This document shows, in pieces, positions 1 to 6,610 of a stretch of DNA of 7,591 nucleotides. The notes below the pieces were generated by a model that saw only the letters and a program-made list of their open reading frames with translations, had not been told where the DNA came from and did no database searches. The position numbers were made by a program, and so were the translations under genes. Origin of the DNA: Desulfobacteraceae bacterium (GTDB lineage: Bacteria; Desulfobacterota; DSM-4660; Desulfatiglandales; HGW-15); NCBI GenBank assembly GCA_003819975.1, contig RPPU01000213.1, positions 1-7,591 on the forward strand, given 5' to 3'. Numbering within the stretch: position 1 is the first letter of the stretch; each line of letters begins with the position of its first letter.

Positions 1-230
1 AACAGCGGGTCGCCATTGCCCGGGCCCTGATCAATAATCCCATGATTCTGCTGGCCGATGAGCCGACCGGAAACCTGGATCCCGATATCACCCGCGATAT
101 CATGATTCTTTTCAGAGGCATTAATCTGCGCGGCACCACCGTGATCATCGCGACCCACAGCAAGGAACTGATTTCCAATACCGATCAAAGGATTATCTGG
201 CTTAGTCACGGTCAACTGGTTCAAACTTAA
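1..230 (+). CDS. ftsE: Cell division ATP-binding protein FtsE, C-terminal fragment
   Basis: This is the last 75 codons of an ABC-type ATPase; the reading frame enters from the left edge, with its first complete codon at position 3. Visible in order are the end of the ABC signature region (QRVAIARAL), the Walker B motif ILLADEPTG with the Asp/Glu pair at visible residues 19-20, the D-loop GNLD, and the H-loop IATHS with its switch histidine at visible residue 52. Walker A and the signature core lie outside the window. E. coli FtsE is about 220 residues, so roughly a third is seen. FtsE is the cytoplasmic ATPase that pairs with FtsX at the division septum. It could in principle be a LolD/MacB-type ATPase, but ftsX follows 18 nt downstream, which makes FtsE the clear choice. 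Confidence 0.93.
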   Translation, partial: QRVAIARALINNPMILLADEPTGNLDPDITRDIMILFRGINLRGTTVIIATHSKELISNTDQRIIWLSHGQLVQT

Positions 231-236
231 AAAATC

Positions 237-240
237 GAGG
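237..240 (+). promoter_or_regulatory. Shine-Dalgarno for the GTG start of ftsX
   Basis: GAGG lies 8 nt before GTG at 249. An ATG at 245 is in another frame and stops after ten codons, so the spacing and the long frame favour GTG 249 as the true start. Confidence 0.6.
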
Positions 241-248
241 ACCGATGA

Positions 249-1136
249 GTGAGAATTTGGATCTATTTTTTTAGACAGACCTTCATCAATATCGCCAATA
301 ACCGATTGATTCATGCGATCAGCATCGGAACCATGATTGTTTCCTTATTGCTTTTAGGCGCTTTTATGCTCTTTTTTATTAATGTTTATAACTGGATGGA
401 GGGCTGGAGCCAATCCTTATCCGTTTCCGTATACTTACGGGATGGGATAGGGGAGAGCGCTAAAAAACAGATTGAAGCGGCCATTAAAAACATACCGGGC
501 GCGGTTTTAAAAGAGTTTATCTCCAAAGAAGAAGCGTTGAAACAACTATCCGATGCCTTGGGGTCTCAAGCCGGACTTCTGAATAGTATCGCCCGCAACC
601 CTTTACCCGCTTCGTTTGAAGTCGTTTTCAAAAATATCACCAAAAATCAGATTGATCCAAAGCGAATAAAAACCGATCTGGAAAAGTTGTCGGGCGTTGA
701 AGAGGTCCAATACAGCGAACAATGGCTGGATCGTTTTGAAGGTTTTTTGTCCGTCCTTAAGCTTTTAAGCGCCATCATCGGCGGATTTCTTTGTTTGGCT
801 GTGCTTTTTATCGTCACCAATACGATCAAGTTGACCATCTATTCGCGGCGGGATGAGATCGAGATCTACAAGCTGGTCGGCGCAACGGATTGGTTCATTA
901 AAATTCCTTTTCTATTGGAAGGCTTGATTCACGGACTCGTCAGCGGCCTGATCGCCCTTTTGACGTTATTTTCGCTTTATACGTTCATTTCGAGTAAAAC
1001 CATTCAGCTTTTCGGTTTACCGGCGTTCACGCTTATCTTTTTAAAGCAGAATGACATCCTGCTGATTATGGCCTTAAGCCTTTGCCTGGGTCTTTTGGGA
1101 AGTTTCATCGCGATTGGAAGATTTTTTAAAATATAG
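249..1136 (+). CDS. ftsX: Cell division protein FtsX, ABC-transporter-type permease
   Basis: This 295-residue membrane protein is close to the short FtsX type (B. subtilis size, shorter than E. coli). The layout fits the family. A short cytoplasmic N-terminus is followed by TM1 (about residues 24-46), a large extracytoplasmic domain (about 47-168), TM2 (169-192), a conserved cytoplasmic linker with RRDEIEIYKLVGAT (200-213), TM3 (about 222-246) and TM4 (about 268-290). The segment NPLPASFEV (117-125) in the outer domain is family-typical. FtsX does not transport. With FtsE it forms a septal complex that passes ATP-driven conformational changes to a periplasmic hydrolase activator, and the next gene encodes such an activator. 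The start is GTG with GAGG 8 nt upstream. The gene lies 18 nt after ftsE, so both are probably on one transcript. Family assignment is firm; the activator partner is inferred. Confidence 0.95.
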   Translation: MRIWIYFFRQTFINIANNRLIHAISIGTMIVSLLLLGAFMLFFINVYNWMEGWSQSLSVSVYLRDGIGESAKKQIEAAIKNIPGAVLKEFISKEEALKQLSDALGSQAGLLNSIARNPLPASFEVVFKNITKNQIDPKRIKTDLEKLSGVEEVQYSEQWLDRFEGFLSVLKLLSAIIGGFLCLAVLFIVTNTIKLTIYSRRDEIEIYKLVGATDWFIKIPFLLEGLIHGLVSGLIALLTLFSLYTFISSKTIQLFGLPAFTLIFLKQNDILLIMALSLCLGLLGSFIAIGRFFKI

Positions 1137-2322
1137 GTACCGGATCTTGCGCCATCTTCTTCCTCAACGACATAATCGGTTTCAAATTGCCGTCGCTTTC
1201 GTTTTATTCATGGGAGCGGTTTTTTTTGATCCTTGTGAAGCGTTGCTTTATGCCGGCCAGGCGATTAAAGAAAATGAAATCAAAAAAATAGACACCGATT
1301 TGGCAAAAGAACGGGAACAATTGCTGCGTTTTCACGAAAAAGAAAAACAGCTTTTAAAGGAATTATTAAAACTTGAAAACGATGTTGAAGAAAAAAGCCG
1401 GTTTTTAGCCGATTTGCAGCGCAAAATTAATTTCAATAAGGCGGAACTTGAAAAAGCCAAAGGCGGGTTGCGTGACCTGGAGATCGCTCAACAAGAAGTT
1501 CAAAAGCGACTTAATGGGCGATTGGTCGCCTTTTACAAAAACGCCAAGAGAGGCTATTTGCACCTTTTGACCGGTTCCACGAACCTGGACCAGTTGCAAA
1601 AATGGGTTATGTATTTCAATCGGATCATGACGGATGATCAAGTTCTTATAAAGGAAATGAATGTCCTGCAGGTTAAAAAAATACAAGAGCTCGCGTTGTT
1701 GAACGATAAAGCGGCGGTTATCGACAACCTGGAACGTTCGGAAAACGAACGGCTTGTTTCCCTGAAACAGGACAACGAAATTAAAATCGCGCTGCTCATG
1801 AAAATTCATAAAGAAAAAGAATTTTATGCAACCGCGGTCAAGGAATTGGAATCGGCTTCCAAAAAACTTAAAGAAACGATCGTAACCCTTGATCAACAAG
1901 AGATCGCTATCACACCATCGTCAAGCTTTGCCGCTGCGAAGGGTCGCTTGTTGCCGCCCCTTGAAGGCCGTATCGTTGAAGTTGAAAAAGAGGCTGAAGA
2001 TAATTTTAACAAAGTTTATAAGGGGATCTATATTGAAGGATCACCAGGCGATGAAGTGAAAGCGGTCTTTGCCGGAAAAATTGATTATTCCGGATTGCTT
2101 AAGGGCTATGGCCAGATCATTGTCATTAATCATGGGTTACGATATTTTACCGTCTCCGCCCATCTGAGCCAACGATTTAAAGAAAAAGGCGATAGTGTAA
2201 AAACGGGTGAAGTGATTGGTTTGATAGAGCACATGGAGGCCAAGATTCGGCCCCGTCTTTATTTTGAAATCCGCCAAGGCGGGACCAATCTAAGGCCTTT
2301 AGAATGGCTAAAACTTCATTGA
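1114..2322 (+). CDS. envC: EnvC-like murein hydrolase activator (coiled coil plus degenerate LytM/M23 domain)
   Basis: This is a 402-residue secreted protein if it starts at TTG 1114, which overlaps the ftsX end by 23 nt; GGGAAG at 1097-1102 lies 11 nt upstream. TTG 1147 (391 residues, AGG at 1135-1137) is a serious alternative that would begin just after the ftsX stop. A signal-peptide-like hydrophobic stretch spans residues 23-38, followed by a small-residue region near CEA. Long Lys/Glu-rich coiled coils cover about 50-135 and 185-265, with a less charged bend containing RGYLHLLTG between them. The C-terminus (about 280-402) is a LytM/M23 fold with conserved YGQIIVINHG and AHL. The metal-binding positions are changed: HxxxD reads Y302-KGI-Y306 and HxH reads R381-L-Y383; only His350 of AHL remains. 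This is the pattern of EnvC-type activators of amidases, which bind the FtsX outer loop. Zinc endopeptidase activity is therefore not expected. The symbol is by analogy. Confidence 0.85.
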   Translation: MEDFLKYRYRILRHLLPQRHNRFQIAVAFVLFMGAVFFDPCEALLYAGQAIKENEIKKIDTDLAKEREQLLRFHEKEKQLLKELLKLENDVEEKSRFLADLQRKINFNKAELEKAKGGLRDLEIAQQEVQKRLNGRLVAFYKNAKRGYLHLLTGSTNLDQLQKWVMYFNRIMTDDQVLIKEMNVLQVKKIQELALLNDKAAVIDNLERSENERLVSLKQDNEIKIALLMKIHKEKEFYATAVKELESASKKLKETIVTLDQQEIAITPSSSFAAAKGRLLPPLEGRIVEVEKEAEDNFNKVYKGIYIEGSPGDEVKAVFAGKIDYSGLLKGYGQIIVINHGLRYFTVSAHLSQRFKEKGDSVKTGEVIGLIEHMEAKIRPRLYFEIRQGGTNLRPLEWLKLH

Positions 2323-2347
2323 CCTTTGCTTCATAGCCGGATATTAT
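2319..2347 (+). promoter_or_regulatory. Probable sigma70-type promoter for ctpA, overlapping the envC stop
   Basis: A -35 box TTGACC (2319-2324, 5/6 to consensus) and a -10 box TATTAT (2342-2347, 5/6) are separated by exactly 17 nt. The -35 box includes the envC TGA stop codon. Transcription would start near 2354, giving a roughly 140-nt AT-rich leader before ctpA. No terminator is visible between envC and ctpA, so ctpA may also be read from upstream. Confidence 0.5.
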
Positions 2348-2348
2348 G

Positions 2349-2471
2349 CAAATATTTGATAAATTTACATTTATGAGTTAGGCTTCAAATATTTTTTAAT
2401 GCTTGGGAAAATTAGATTATTTTTAAAAATAAGTTACTTTTATTTAAATATAGTAATTTTATCCTAAAATT
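2349..2471 (+). other. AT-rich ctpA leader with a palindrome, a direct repeat and a small hairpin
   Basis: The 172-bp gap between envC and ctpA is much richer in A and T than its surroundings. It holds the perfect palindrome CAAATATTTG at 2349-2358, a second copy of CAAATATTT at 2386-2394, and a 7-bp stem AATTTTA/TAAAATT (2455-2461 with 2465-2471, 3-nt loop) eleven bases before the ctpA ribosome binding site. No open reading frame or known riboswitch was recognised. The palindrome lies just downstream of the predicted -10 box, where an operator could sit; that role is inference. Confidence 0.35.
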
Positions 2472-2494
2472 TATTATTATCAGGAGTTTCAAAT

Positions 2495-3820
2495 ATGACA
2501 ACCAAATTTAGGAAGATAGTTTTTGATATTATTTTAATCTCATTGCTGATTGGCGGCATTCTTTTTATTGACAGCCGCCGTAATTTGGTTAAGGCCGGTC
2601 AAAACGGTATGTATCAACAAATCGAAGTTTTTACCGAGGTTTTACGAGAGGTTGAAGATAACTACGTGGAACAGCAAGACCCTCAAAAGCTTATCCAAGG
2701 CGCCATCAAGGGGATGATTCAAAGCCTGGATCCTCATTCTTCTTTTATGACCAAAGAGGAATATCAGGAACTTATGGTTGAAACGAAAGGAAGCTTCTAT
2801 GGGATTGGCATTGAGATCGGTCTTCGTGACAATATTCTGACCGTGGTTTCACCGATTGAGGGGACTCCTGCTGCCAAAGCCGGATTGCAAACAGGCGATA
2901 AGATCATTAAAATCGATGATAAACCGACCAATGATATGACCTTAAACGAAGCGGTGAAATTGATTCGGGGTCAAAAAGGCACAAAAGTCCGCTTGACGAT
3001 TGTCAGGGAAAACGCCGAAAAACCGATCGATTTCAGCATTACCCGTGATGAAATTCCATTAAAAAGCGTCAAAACTCTTCTTCTGACGCCCGAAATAGGA
3101 TATGCCCGTATTTCCAATTTTCAGAGCAAAACCTCCAAAGATCTGGCCTCGGGCATTGAAGATTTGGAAGCCGGCCGAAAACTGAAGGGCTTGATCATCG
3201 ATTTGAGAAATAATCCGGGCGGATTATTAAGTCAGTCCATTGAAGTATCGGATTTGTTTTTGGACACGGGAACGATTGTCAGCGTGAAAGATCGCAGAGC
3301 GGTTCAACATACCGAAACCGCAAAGAAAGACAGCCGGGAACGGCGCTATCCAATTATCGTTTTGGTGAATGGCGGCAGCGCCAGTGCCTCTGAAATTGTT
3401 GCCGGTGCTTTGCAGGATAATAAAAGAGCATTGATCCTGGGTACAAAGACTTTTGGAAAAGGATCCGTGCAATCTATTATCAAACTTTCGGACGGTTCCG
3501 CCTTGCGCTTGACCACGGCCAGGTATTATACCCCCAGTGGAAAATCGATCCAAGCCAGCGGTATTGCGCCTGATATTGAGATTGAATATATTCAACCGCC
3601 CGAAGAGGGCAAGGACGATAAAAAACAACCGCTAAGGGAAGGGGATCTCAAAGGCCATATCACCAATGATAAACCCCAAGGCGCGGAACCCGCAGCACCG
3701 GATGATGCCAAGCAGGATAAGCTTATTAAGTTGTTGGTGGAAAAGGATAATCAAATACGTTATGCCATGCAGTTGCTGCAATCCTGGGATGTTTTTTCCA
3801 AAATAAAAGTCGGACCCTAA
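2495..3820 (+). CDS. ctpA: S41 family C-terminal processing peptidase (CtpA/CtpB type, with PDZ domain)
   Basis: This 441-residue envelope protease starts at ATG 2495 with AGGAG at 2482-2486, 8 nt upstream. Residues 8-25 form an N-terminal hydrophobic anchor or signal. A family-typical segment with SLDPHSSF (77-84) precedes the PDZ domain (about 101-172), which contains YGIGIEIG and AGLQTGDKI. The peptidase core has DLRNNPGG (236-243), the nucleophile region GSASASE (294-300) and FGKGSVQ (320-326). Spacing in characterised family members puts the Ser-Lys dyad at Ser297 and Lys322, 25 residues apart as expected, so the enzyme looks intact. A hydrophilic tail (about 366-410) ends in a short helical segment. 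Such peptidases cut substrates near their C-termini in the periplasm. Other members regulate murein hydrolases or signalling proteins. Its place behind ftsEX-envC suggests a cell-wall role, but the substrate cannot be read from the sequence. Confidence 0.93.
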   Translation: MTTKFRKIVFDIILISLLIGGILFIDSRRNLVKAGQNGMYQQIEVFTEVLREVEDNYVEQQDPQKLIQGAIKGMIQSLDPHSSFMTKEEYQELMVETKGSFYGIGIEIGLRDNILTVVSPIEGTPAAKAGLQTGDKIIKIDDKPTNDMTLNEAVKLIRGQKGTKVRLTIVRENAEKPIDFSITRDEIPLKSVKTLLLTPEIGYARISNFQSKTSKDLASGIEDLEAGRKLKGLIIDLRNNPGGLLSQSIEVSDLFLDTGTIVSVKDRRAVQHTETAKKDSRERRYPIIVLVNGGSASASEIVAGALQDNKRALILGTKTFGKGSVQSIIKLSDGSALRLTTARYYTPSGKSIQASGIAPDIEIEYIQPPEEGKDDKKQPLREGDLKGHITNDKPQGAEPAAPDDAKQDKLIKLLVEKDNQIRYAMQLLQSWDVFSKIKVGP

Positions 3821-3835
3821 TTTATCAATGACGCA

Positions 3836-3871
3836 ACGAGCCGAAAAGGCCGGAAGAAATGCCCCGCTCGT
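3836..3871 (+). other. Possible RNA hairpin just after ctpA
   Basis: ACGAGC (3836-3841) pairs with GCTCGT (3866-3871), a 6-bp stem. Inside it, GGC (3848-3850) can pair with GCC (3861-3863). No T-run follows, so it is not a terminator itself. It sits 16 nt after the ctpA stop and 15 nt before the real terminator, where it could protect the mRNA 3' end. I could not match it to a known riboswitch. Confidence 0.3.
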
Positions 3872-3886
3872 AAAATGAAACCATCT

Positions 3887-3920
3887 AAGAGGCTCTCTTT
3901 TTCAGGAGAGCCTCTTTTTA
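3887..3920 (+). terminator. Intrinsic terminator of the ftsEX-envC-ctpA block
   Basis: A perfect 11-bp stem, AAGAGGCTCTC (3887-3897) with GAGAGCCTCTT (3906-3916), has an 8-nt loop and runs into a T-tract ending at 3919. It lies 66 nt after the ctpA stop codon. Because the left arm starts with AA and is preceded by few A residues, it should work mainly on the + strand. Confidence 0.9.
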
Positions 3921-3947
3921 CGGAGATGCCCCTGCCGACCGGCGTTA

Positions 3948-3953
3948 TATAAT
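3948..3953 (+). promoter_or_regulatory. Candidate -10 box for the deacetylase gene
   Basis: A perfect TATAAT lies 28 nt after the terminator, in the only sizeable gap before the deacetylase gene. At 17-nt spacing the upstream hexamer is GATGCC, a poor -35 box, so the promoter is weak, activator-dependent, or not real. If it is used, the leader would be about 138 nt and contain the whole inverted-repeat element at 3988-4084. Confidence 0.35.
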
Positions 3954-3987
3954 ACACGAATCGAAAAGCCCATAAGTGCTTGAAAAG

Positions 3988-4084
3988 GGGATCTCTAAAA
4001 ATTCACTTTATCGACTTCGAGACTCTTAAAAATCGGTCAACTATGAAAAGGAAATTTCTCAAAAGGCGAACTTTTAGAGATCCC
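3988..4084. repeat. 97-bp element bounded by a perfect 13-bp inverted repeat (MITE-like or RNA hairpin)
   Basis: The left end GGGATCTCTAAAA (3988-4000) is the exact reverse complement of the right end TTTTAGAGATCCC (4072-4084); the spacer is 71 bp. Similarity continues inward: read from its own end, each arm goes on as TTC-C-TT with scattered differences. In a minus-strand transcript the helix would reach 19 bp with two G-U pairs. A partial internal copy of the end motif, CTCTTAAAAATC, is at 4023-4034. No coding frame and no clear target-site duplication are visible at the flanks. It may be a small non-autonomous mobile element, a dispersed intergenic repeat, or a local regulatory hairpin. 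Confidence 0.6.
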
Positions 4085-4097
4085 GTGAACATAAAAA

Positions 4098-5282
4098 ATG
4101 GCCAAAAGGAAAAAAAGACGCATCGCAACGCGGAATAAAAAAAAGATCTTCTACCTATTCGTTTTTATTTGTCTGATTGCAGGGATCTTTGCGTTTGTTT
4201 TTTTGAAAAAAACTCCTAAAGCCCCGCAAAAACCGCCAAGGGTCATTGCTTACGAAGAAGTCTTTCCCGACCATTCGACCCTGAATCAAGGCATCGGTAA
4301 GATCGATCAATCGATTTACCGATTTCTTTCGGATGAAAAGCCCCTTGACAAAAATATCGCGTACGCGACGCTGGAGCCGCGGCAAAGCCAAAAACAGCAT
4401 TGGGAGTTTACCAAACTCGGCGTGAAATTGAAAAAGGTTGAAGATTTAGAGCTGATTTTGCCTGGTTTTGAAAGGGTGTTGACAAAACTCAAGGCCGACA
4501 TTTCTTTCCGGAAAGAGGTTATATCGGAAAAAAACATTGTTTATCACGTTTTTTTCAATCAATTCCATACCCATAAAATCGTTTTTTTTGTCGAGGATAA
4601 AACCGAACTCAATATCTCTAAACTGCCTAAAATCGCCATTATCATCGATGATTTGGGGTATGATCCGGCTATCTTAAGCGATCTGGAGGGAATCGATTTT
4701 CCGCTCACTTTATCGGTTTTACCGTCGGCGCCCTATGCAACAGAAATCCGCGCCCTGGTCAAGCGTAAGGGATGGGAATTGATGGTGCATATACCGATGG
4801 AACCCAAGAATTTTCCGGATGTGAATCCCGGAGCAGAAGCCCTTTTCACGAATATGAGCGATGAAGAGATCACAGAATTGATGGAAAACTATTTAAAGGA
4901 ATTCCCTGAAATTAAAGGGGCTAACAATCATATGGGTTCGGCTTTTACAGAAAATAAAGCCAAGATGGAAACGGTTATGGCCCAACTGATTAAGCGGAAA
5001 TTGTACTATATTGACAGCCGAACCACCCGGGCAACCGTCGCTGCGCACGTAGCTGCAAAATTGGGTGTGCCGACTGCCAGCCGGAGCGTCTTTTTAGACA
5101 ACGATCTTTCCATGGAAGCCATTCATTTGCAGCTGGAAAGGCTTCAGGCGATCGCCAAACAAAATGATGAAGCGATTGCCATAGGTCATCCTCATCGTCA
5201 AACCATTACCGCCTTAATAAAATATCTCCCATATCTGAAAGACCAGGTTCAAATAGTACACGCTTCCGCAATGGTCCATTAA
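4098..5282 (+). CDS. Divergent polysaccharide deacetylase family protein (YibQ-like, DUF610)
   Basis: This 394-residue protein has a very basic N-terminus (residues 1-16), one transmembrane or uncleaved signal segment (17-36), a linker region, and a C-terminal catalytic-like domain from about 176. The domain carries the YibQ family motifs in order: IIIDDLGYD (181-189), HIPMEP (231-236), NNHMGS (276-281), DSRTT (306-310), FLDND (332-336) and GHPH (363-366). The family is a diverged branch of the NodB-like polysaccharide deacetylases. Its Asp/His residues suggest metal binding, but the substrate is not settled. In E. coli yibQ sits next to envC, and the same linkage here, across a terminator, points to a peptidoglycan-related periplasmic role. 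ATG 4098 is the furthest in-frame start, because TAA at 4092 closes the frame upstream. No good Shine-Dalgarno precedes it; the right arm of the inverted repeat occupies that area. Confidence 0.9.
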   Translation: MAKRKKRRIATRNKKKIFYLFVFICLIAGIFAFVFLKKTPKAPQKPPRVIAYEEVFPDHSTLNQGIGKIDQSIYRFLSDEKPLDKNIAYATLEPRQSQKQHWEFTKLGVKLKKVEDLELILPGFERVLTKLKADISFRKEVISEKNIVYHVFFNQFHTHKIVFFVEDKTELNISKLPKIAIIIDDLGYDPAILSDLEGIDFPLTLSVLPSAPYATEIRALVKRKGWELMVHIPMEPKNFPDVNPGAEALFTNMSDEEITELMENYLKEFPEIKGANNHMGSAFTENKAKMETVMAQLIKRKLYYIDSRTTRATVAAHVAAKLGVPTASRSVFLDNDLSMEAIHLQLERLQAIAKQNDEAIAIGHPHRQTITALIKYLPYLKDQVQIVHASAMVH

Positions 5283-5437
5283 AGGCGGATAAATAATCAA
5301 CAAGCAGGATTGACAGGAAAATGATAGTGAGATACAGCTTACAATCCATGATCCATCATCTAATAAACCGGAGACGGCAGGCTGAATGAATCATTAAATA
5401 AAAATAATATGCATGCGAAGAAAATGAGGTGCATTTT

Positions 5438-5443
5438 AGGAGG
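5438..5443 (+). promoter_or_regulatory. Strong Shine-Dalgarno fixing the start of the aminotransferase
   Basis: AGGAGG, continued by AG, lies 10 nt before ATG 5454. In-frame ATGs at 5409 and 5424 would put this site inside the coding region and add up to 15 residues unlike the family N-terminus. The protein from 5454 begins MKVPLLDLKKQY, a typical family opening. Confidence 0.85.
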
Positions 5444-5453
5444 AGATTGCCCT

Positions 5454-6605
5454 ATGAAAGTACCGTTGCTTGATCTTAAAAAACAATATCAACAAATCAA
5501 AGATGAAATTATTCCCGCGACTCAGGAAGTTTTTGAATCGCAGATGTTCATTCTCGGTCCAAAGGTTGAGGAATTTGAGAAAAAAGCCGCTGAGTATTGT
5601 CACAGCCAGTATGCTTTGGGAGTTTCTTCAGGCACGGATGCGATTTTAATCGCCTTAATGGCCGCAGGCATCGGGCCCGGAGATCGGGTCATCACGACCC
5701 CTTATACTTTTTTTGCAACGGCGGGTTGCATCTGCCGCTTGGGGGCCAGCCCGGTTTTTGTCGATATCCATGAAGAGACTTATAATATCGACCCAGACAA
5801 GTTGGGAGATGTGCTTGCAAGTATCAATGAAAAAGAACGGCCAAAGTTGAAAGCCATCCTGCCCGTGCATCTTTATGGACAATGCGCGGATATGGAGCCC
5901 ATTATTGAATTGAGCAAAAAATATGATTTGGCCGTCATAGAAGATGCGGCCCAGGCCATTGGATCCGAGTACCGATTAAGAAACGGTTCGATAAAACGCG
6001 CGGGTTCTTTAGGGCAGTACGGCTGTTTCTCGTTTTTTCCCTCAAAAAATTTAGGCGCTTTTGGAGATGCCGGATTGGTTACCACCAACGACAAGAATTT
6101 TTACGATAAATTAAAGATATTACGGGTTCATGGAGCAAAACCAAAGTACTATCATCAATACGTTGGAGGAAATTTCAGAATCGATGCGCTACAGGCCGTT
6201 ATCTTGAGCATTAAGTTGAAGTATTTGGAGCAATGGACAAATAAAAGAATAGAAAATGCCGAATGCTATAGACACTATTTCAATCAAGCCGGCATCCATG
6301 AAGTGACGCTTCCGGCAGCGAAGGAAAAGAGACATATCTACAATCAATTTGTTATTAGGGTAAAGGATAAAAGAGATGAGCTTAAAGCCTTTTTAAATGA
6401 ACATGAGATCGGAACCGAGATTTATTACCCGGTTCCTTTGCATATCCAAGAATGCTTTAAGTATCTGAATTATAAAGAAAATGATTTTCCCATATCGGAA
6501 CGGGCGGCAAAATCGACCTTGGCTTTGCCGATTTATCCGGAATTATTACCCACTCAAATTGAATATATTGTTGATATTGTTAGTAAATTTTTTAAAAAAA
6601 ATTAA
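5454..6605 (+). CDS. DegT/DnrJ/EryC1/StrS family PLP-dependent sugar aminotransferase
   Basis: From ATG 5454 this is a 383-residue fold-type I aminotransferase, a normal length for the family. It shows an N-terminal LDLKKQY, the cofactor phosphate loop SGTDA (59-63), PVHLYGQCAD (137-146), the PLP-ring contact EDAAQA (163-168) with Asp164, and SFFPSKNLGAFGDAG (193-207), where Lys198 should form the Schiff base. GGNFRIDALQA (238-248) and YYPVPLHIQ (324-332) are also present. All key residues are in place, so it should be active. Members move an amino group from glutamate to a keto sugar nucleotide for O-antigen, capsule or glycoprotein sugars. The overall pattern recalls WbpE/WlbC-type enzymes acting on UDP-3-keto sugars, but the substrate cannot be decided here. 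It stands alone, without other sugar genes in view, just upstream of the rRNA operon. No clear terminator follows it. Confidence 0.92.
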   Translation: MKVPLLDLKKQYQQIKDEIIPATQEVFESQMFILGPKVEEFEKKAAEYCHSQYALGVSSGTDAILIALMAAGIGPGDRVITTPYTFFATAGCICRLGASPVFVDIHEETYNIDPDKLGDVLASINEKERPKLKAILPVHLYGQCADMEPIIELSKKYDLAVIEDAAQAIGSEYRLRNGSIKRAGSLGQYGCFSFFPSKNLGAFGDAGLVTTNDKNFYDKLKILRVHGAKPKYYHQYVGGNFRIDALQAVILSIKLKYLEQWTNKRIENAECYRHYFNQAGIHEVTLPAAKEKRHIYNQFVIRVKDKRDELKAFLNEHEIGTEIYYPVPLHIQECFKYLNYKENDFPISERAAKSTLALPIYPELLPTQIEYIVDIVSKFFKKN

Positions 6606-6610
6606 AGCGA

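Noticed and set aside
1405..1899. A 164-codon minus-strand frame opposite the EnvC-like gene.
   Set aside because: It is rich in Phe and Gln/Leu as expected from the antisense of Lys/Glu codons and has no domain; it is a shadow of the coiled coil.
3821..3900. Possible riboswitch (c-di-GMP-like words such as GACGCAA).
   Set aside because: The conserved cores, paired helices and tetraloop/receptor of that class are absent, and the stretch follows a gene and ends at its terminator rather than leading a gene.
5310..5345. TTGACA at 5310-5315 as a promoter for the aminotransferase.
   Set aside because: The best -10-like hexamers lie 15 nt (GATACA, 3/6) or 24 nt (TACAAT) away, neither an acceptable pairing.
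5321..5389. A 22-codon frame starting ATG ATA GTG in the spacer before the aminotransferase.
   Set aside because: The AGGA upstream is too close to the ATG, the peptide has no recognisable feature, and such short frames are expected by chance.
5409..5453. Earlier in-frame ATG starts (5409, 5424) for the aminotransferase.
   Set aside because: They have no ribosome binding site and add residues unlike the family, while ATG 5454 has AGGAGG and the canonical N-terminus.
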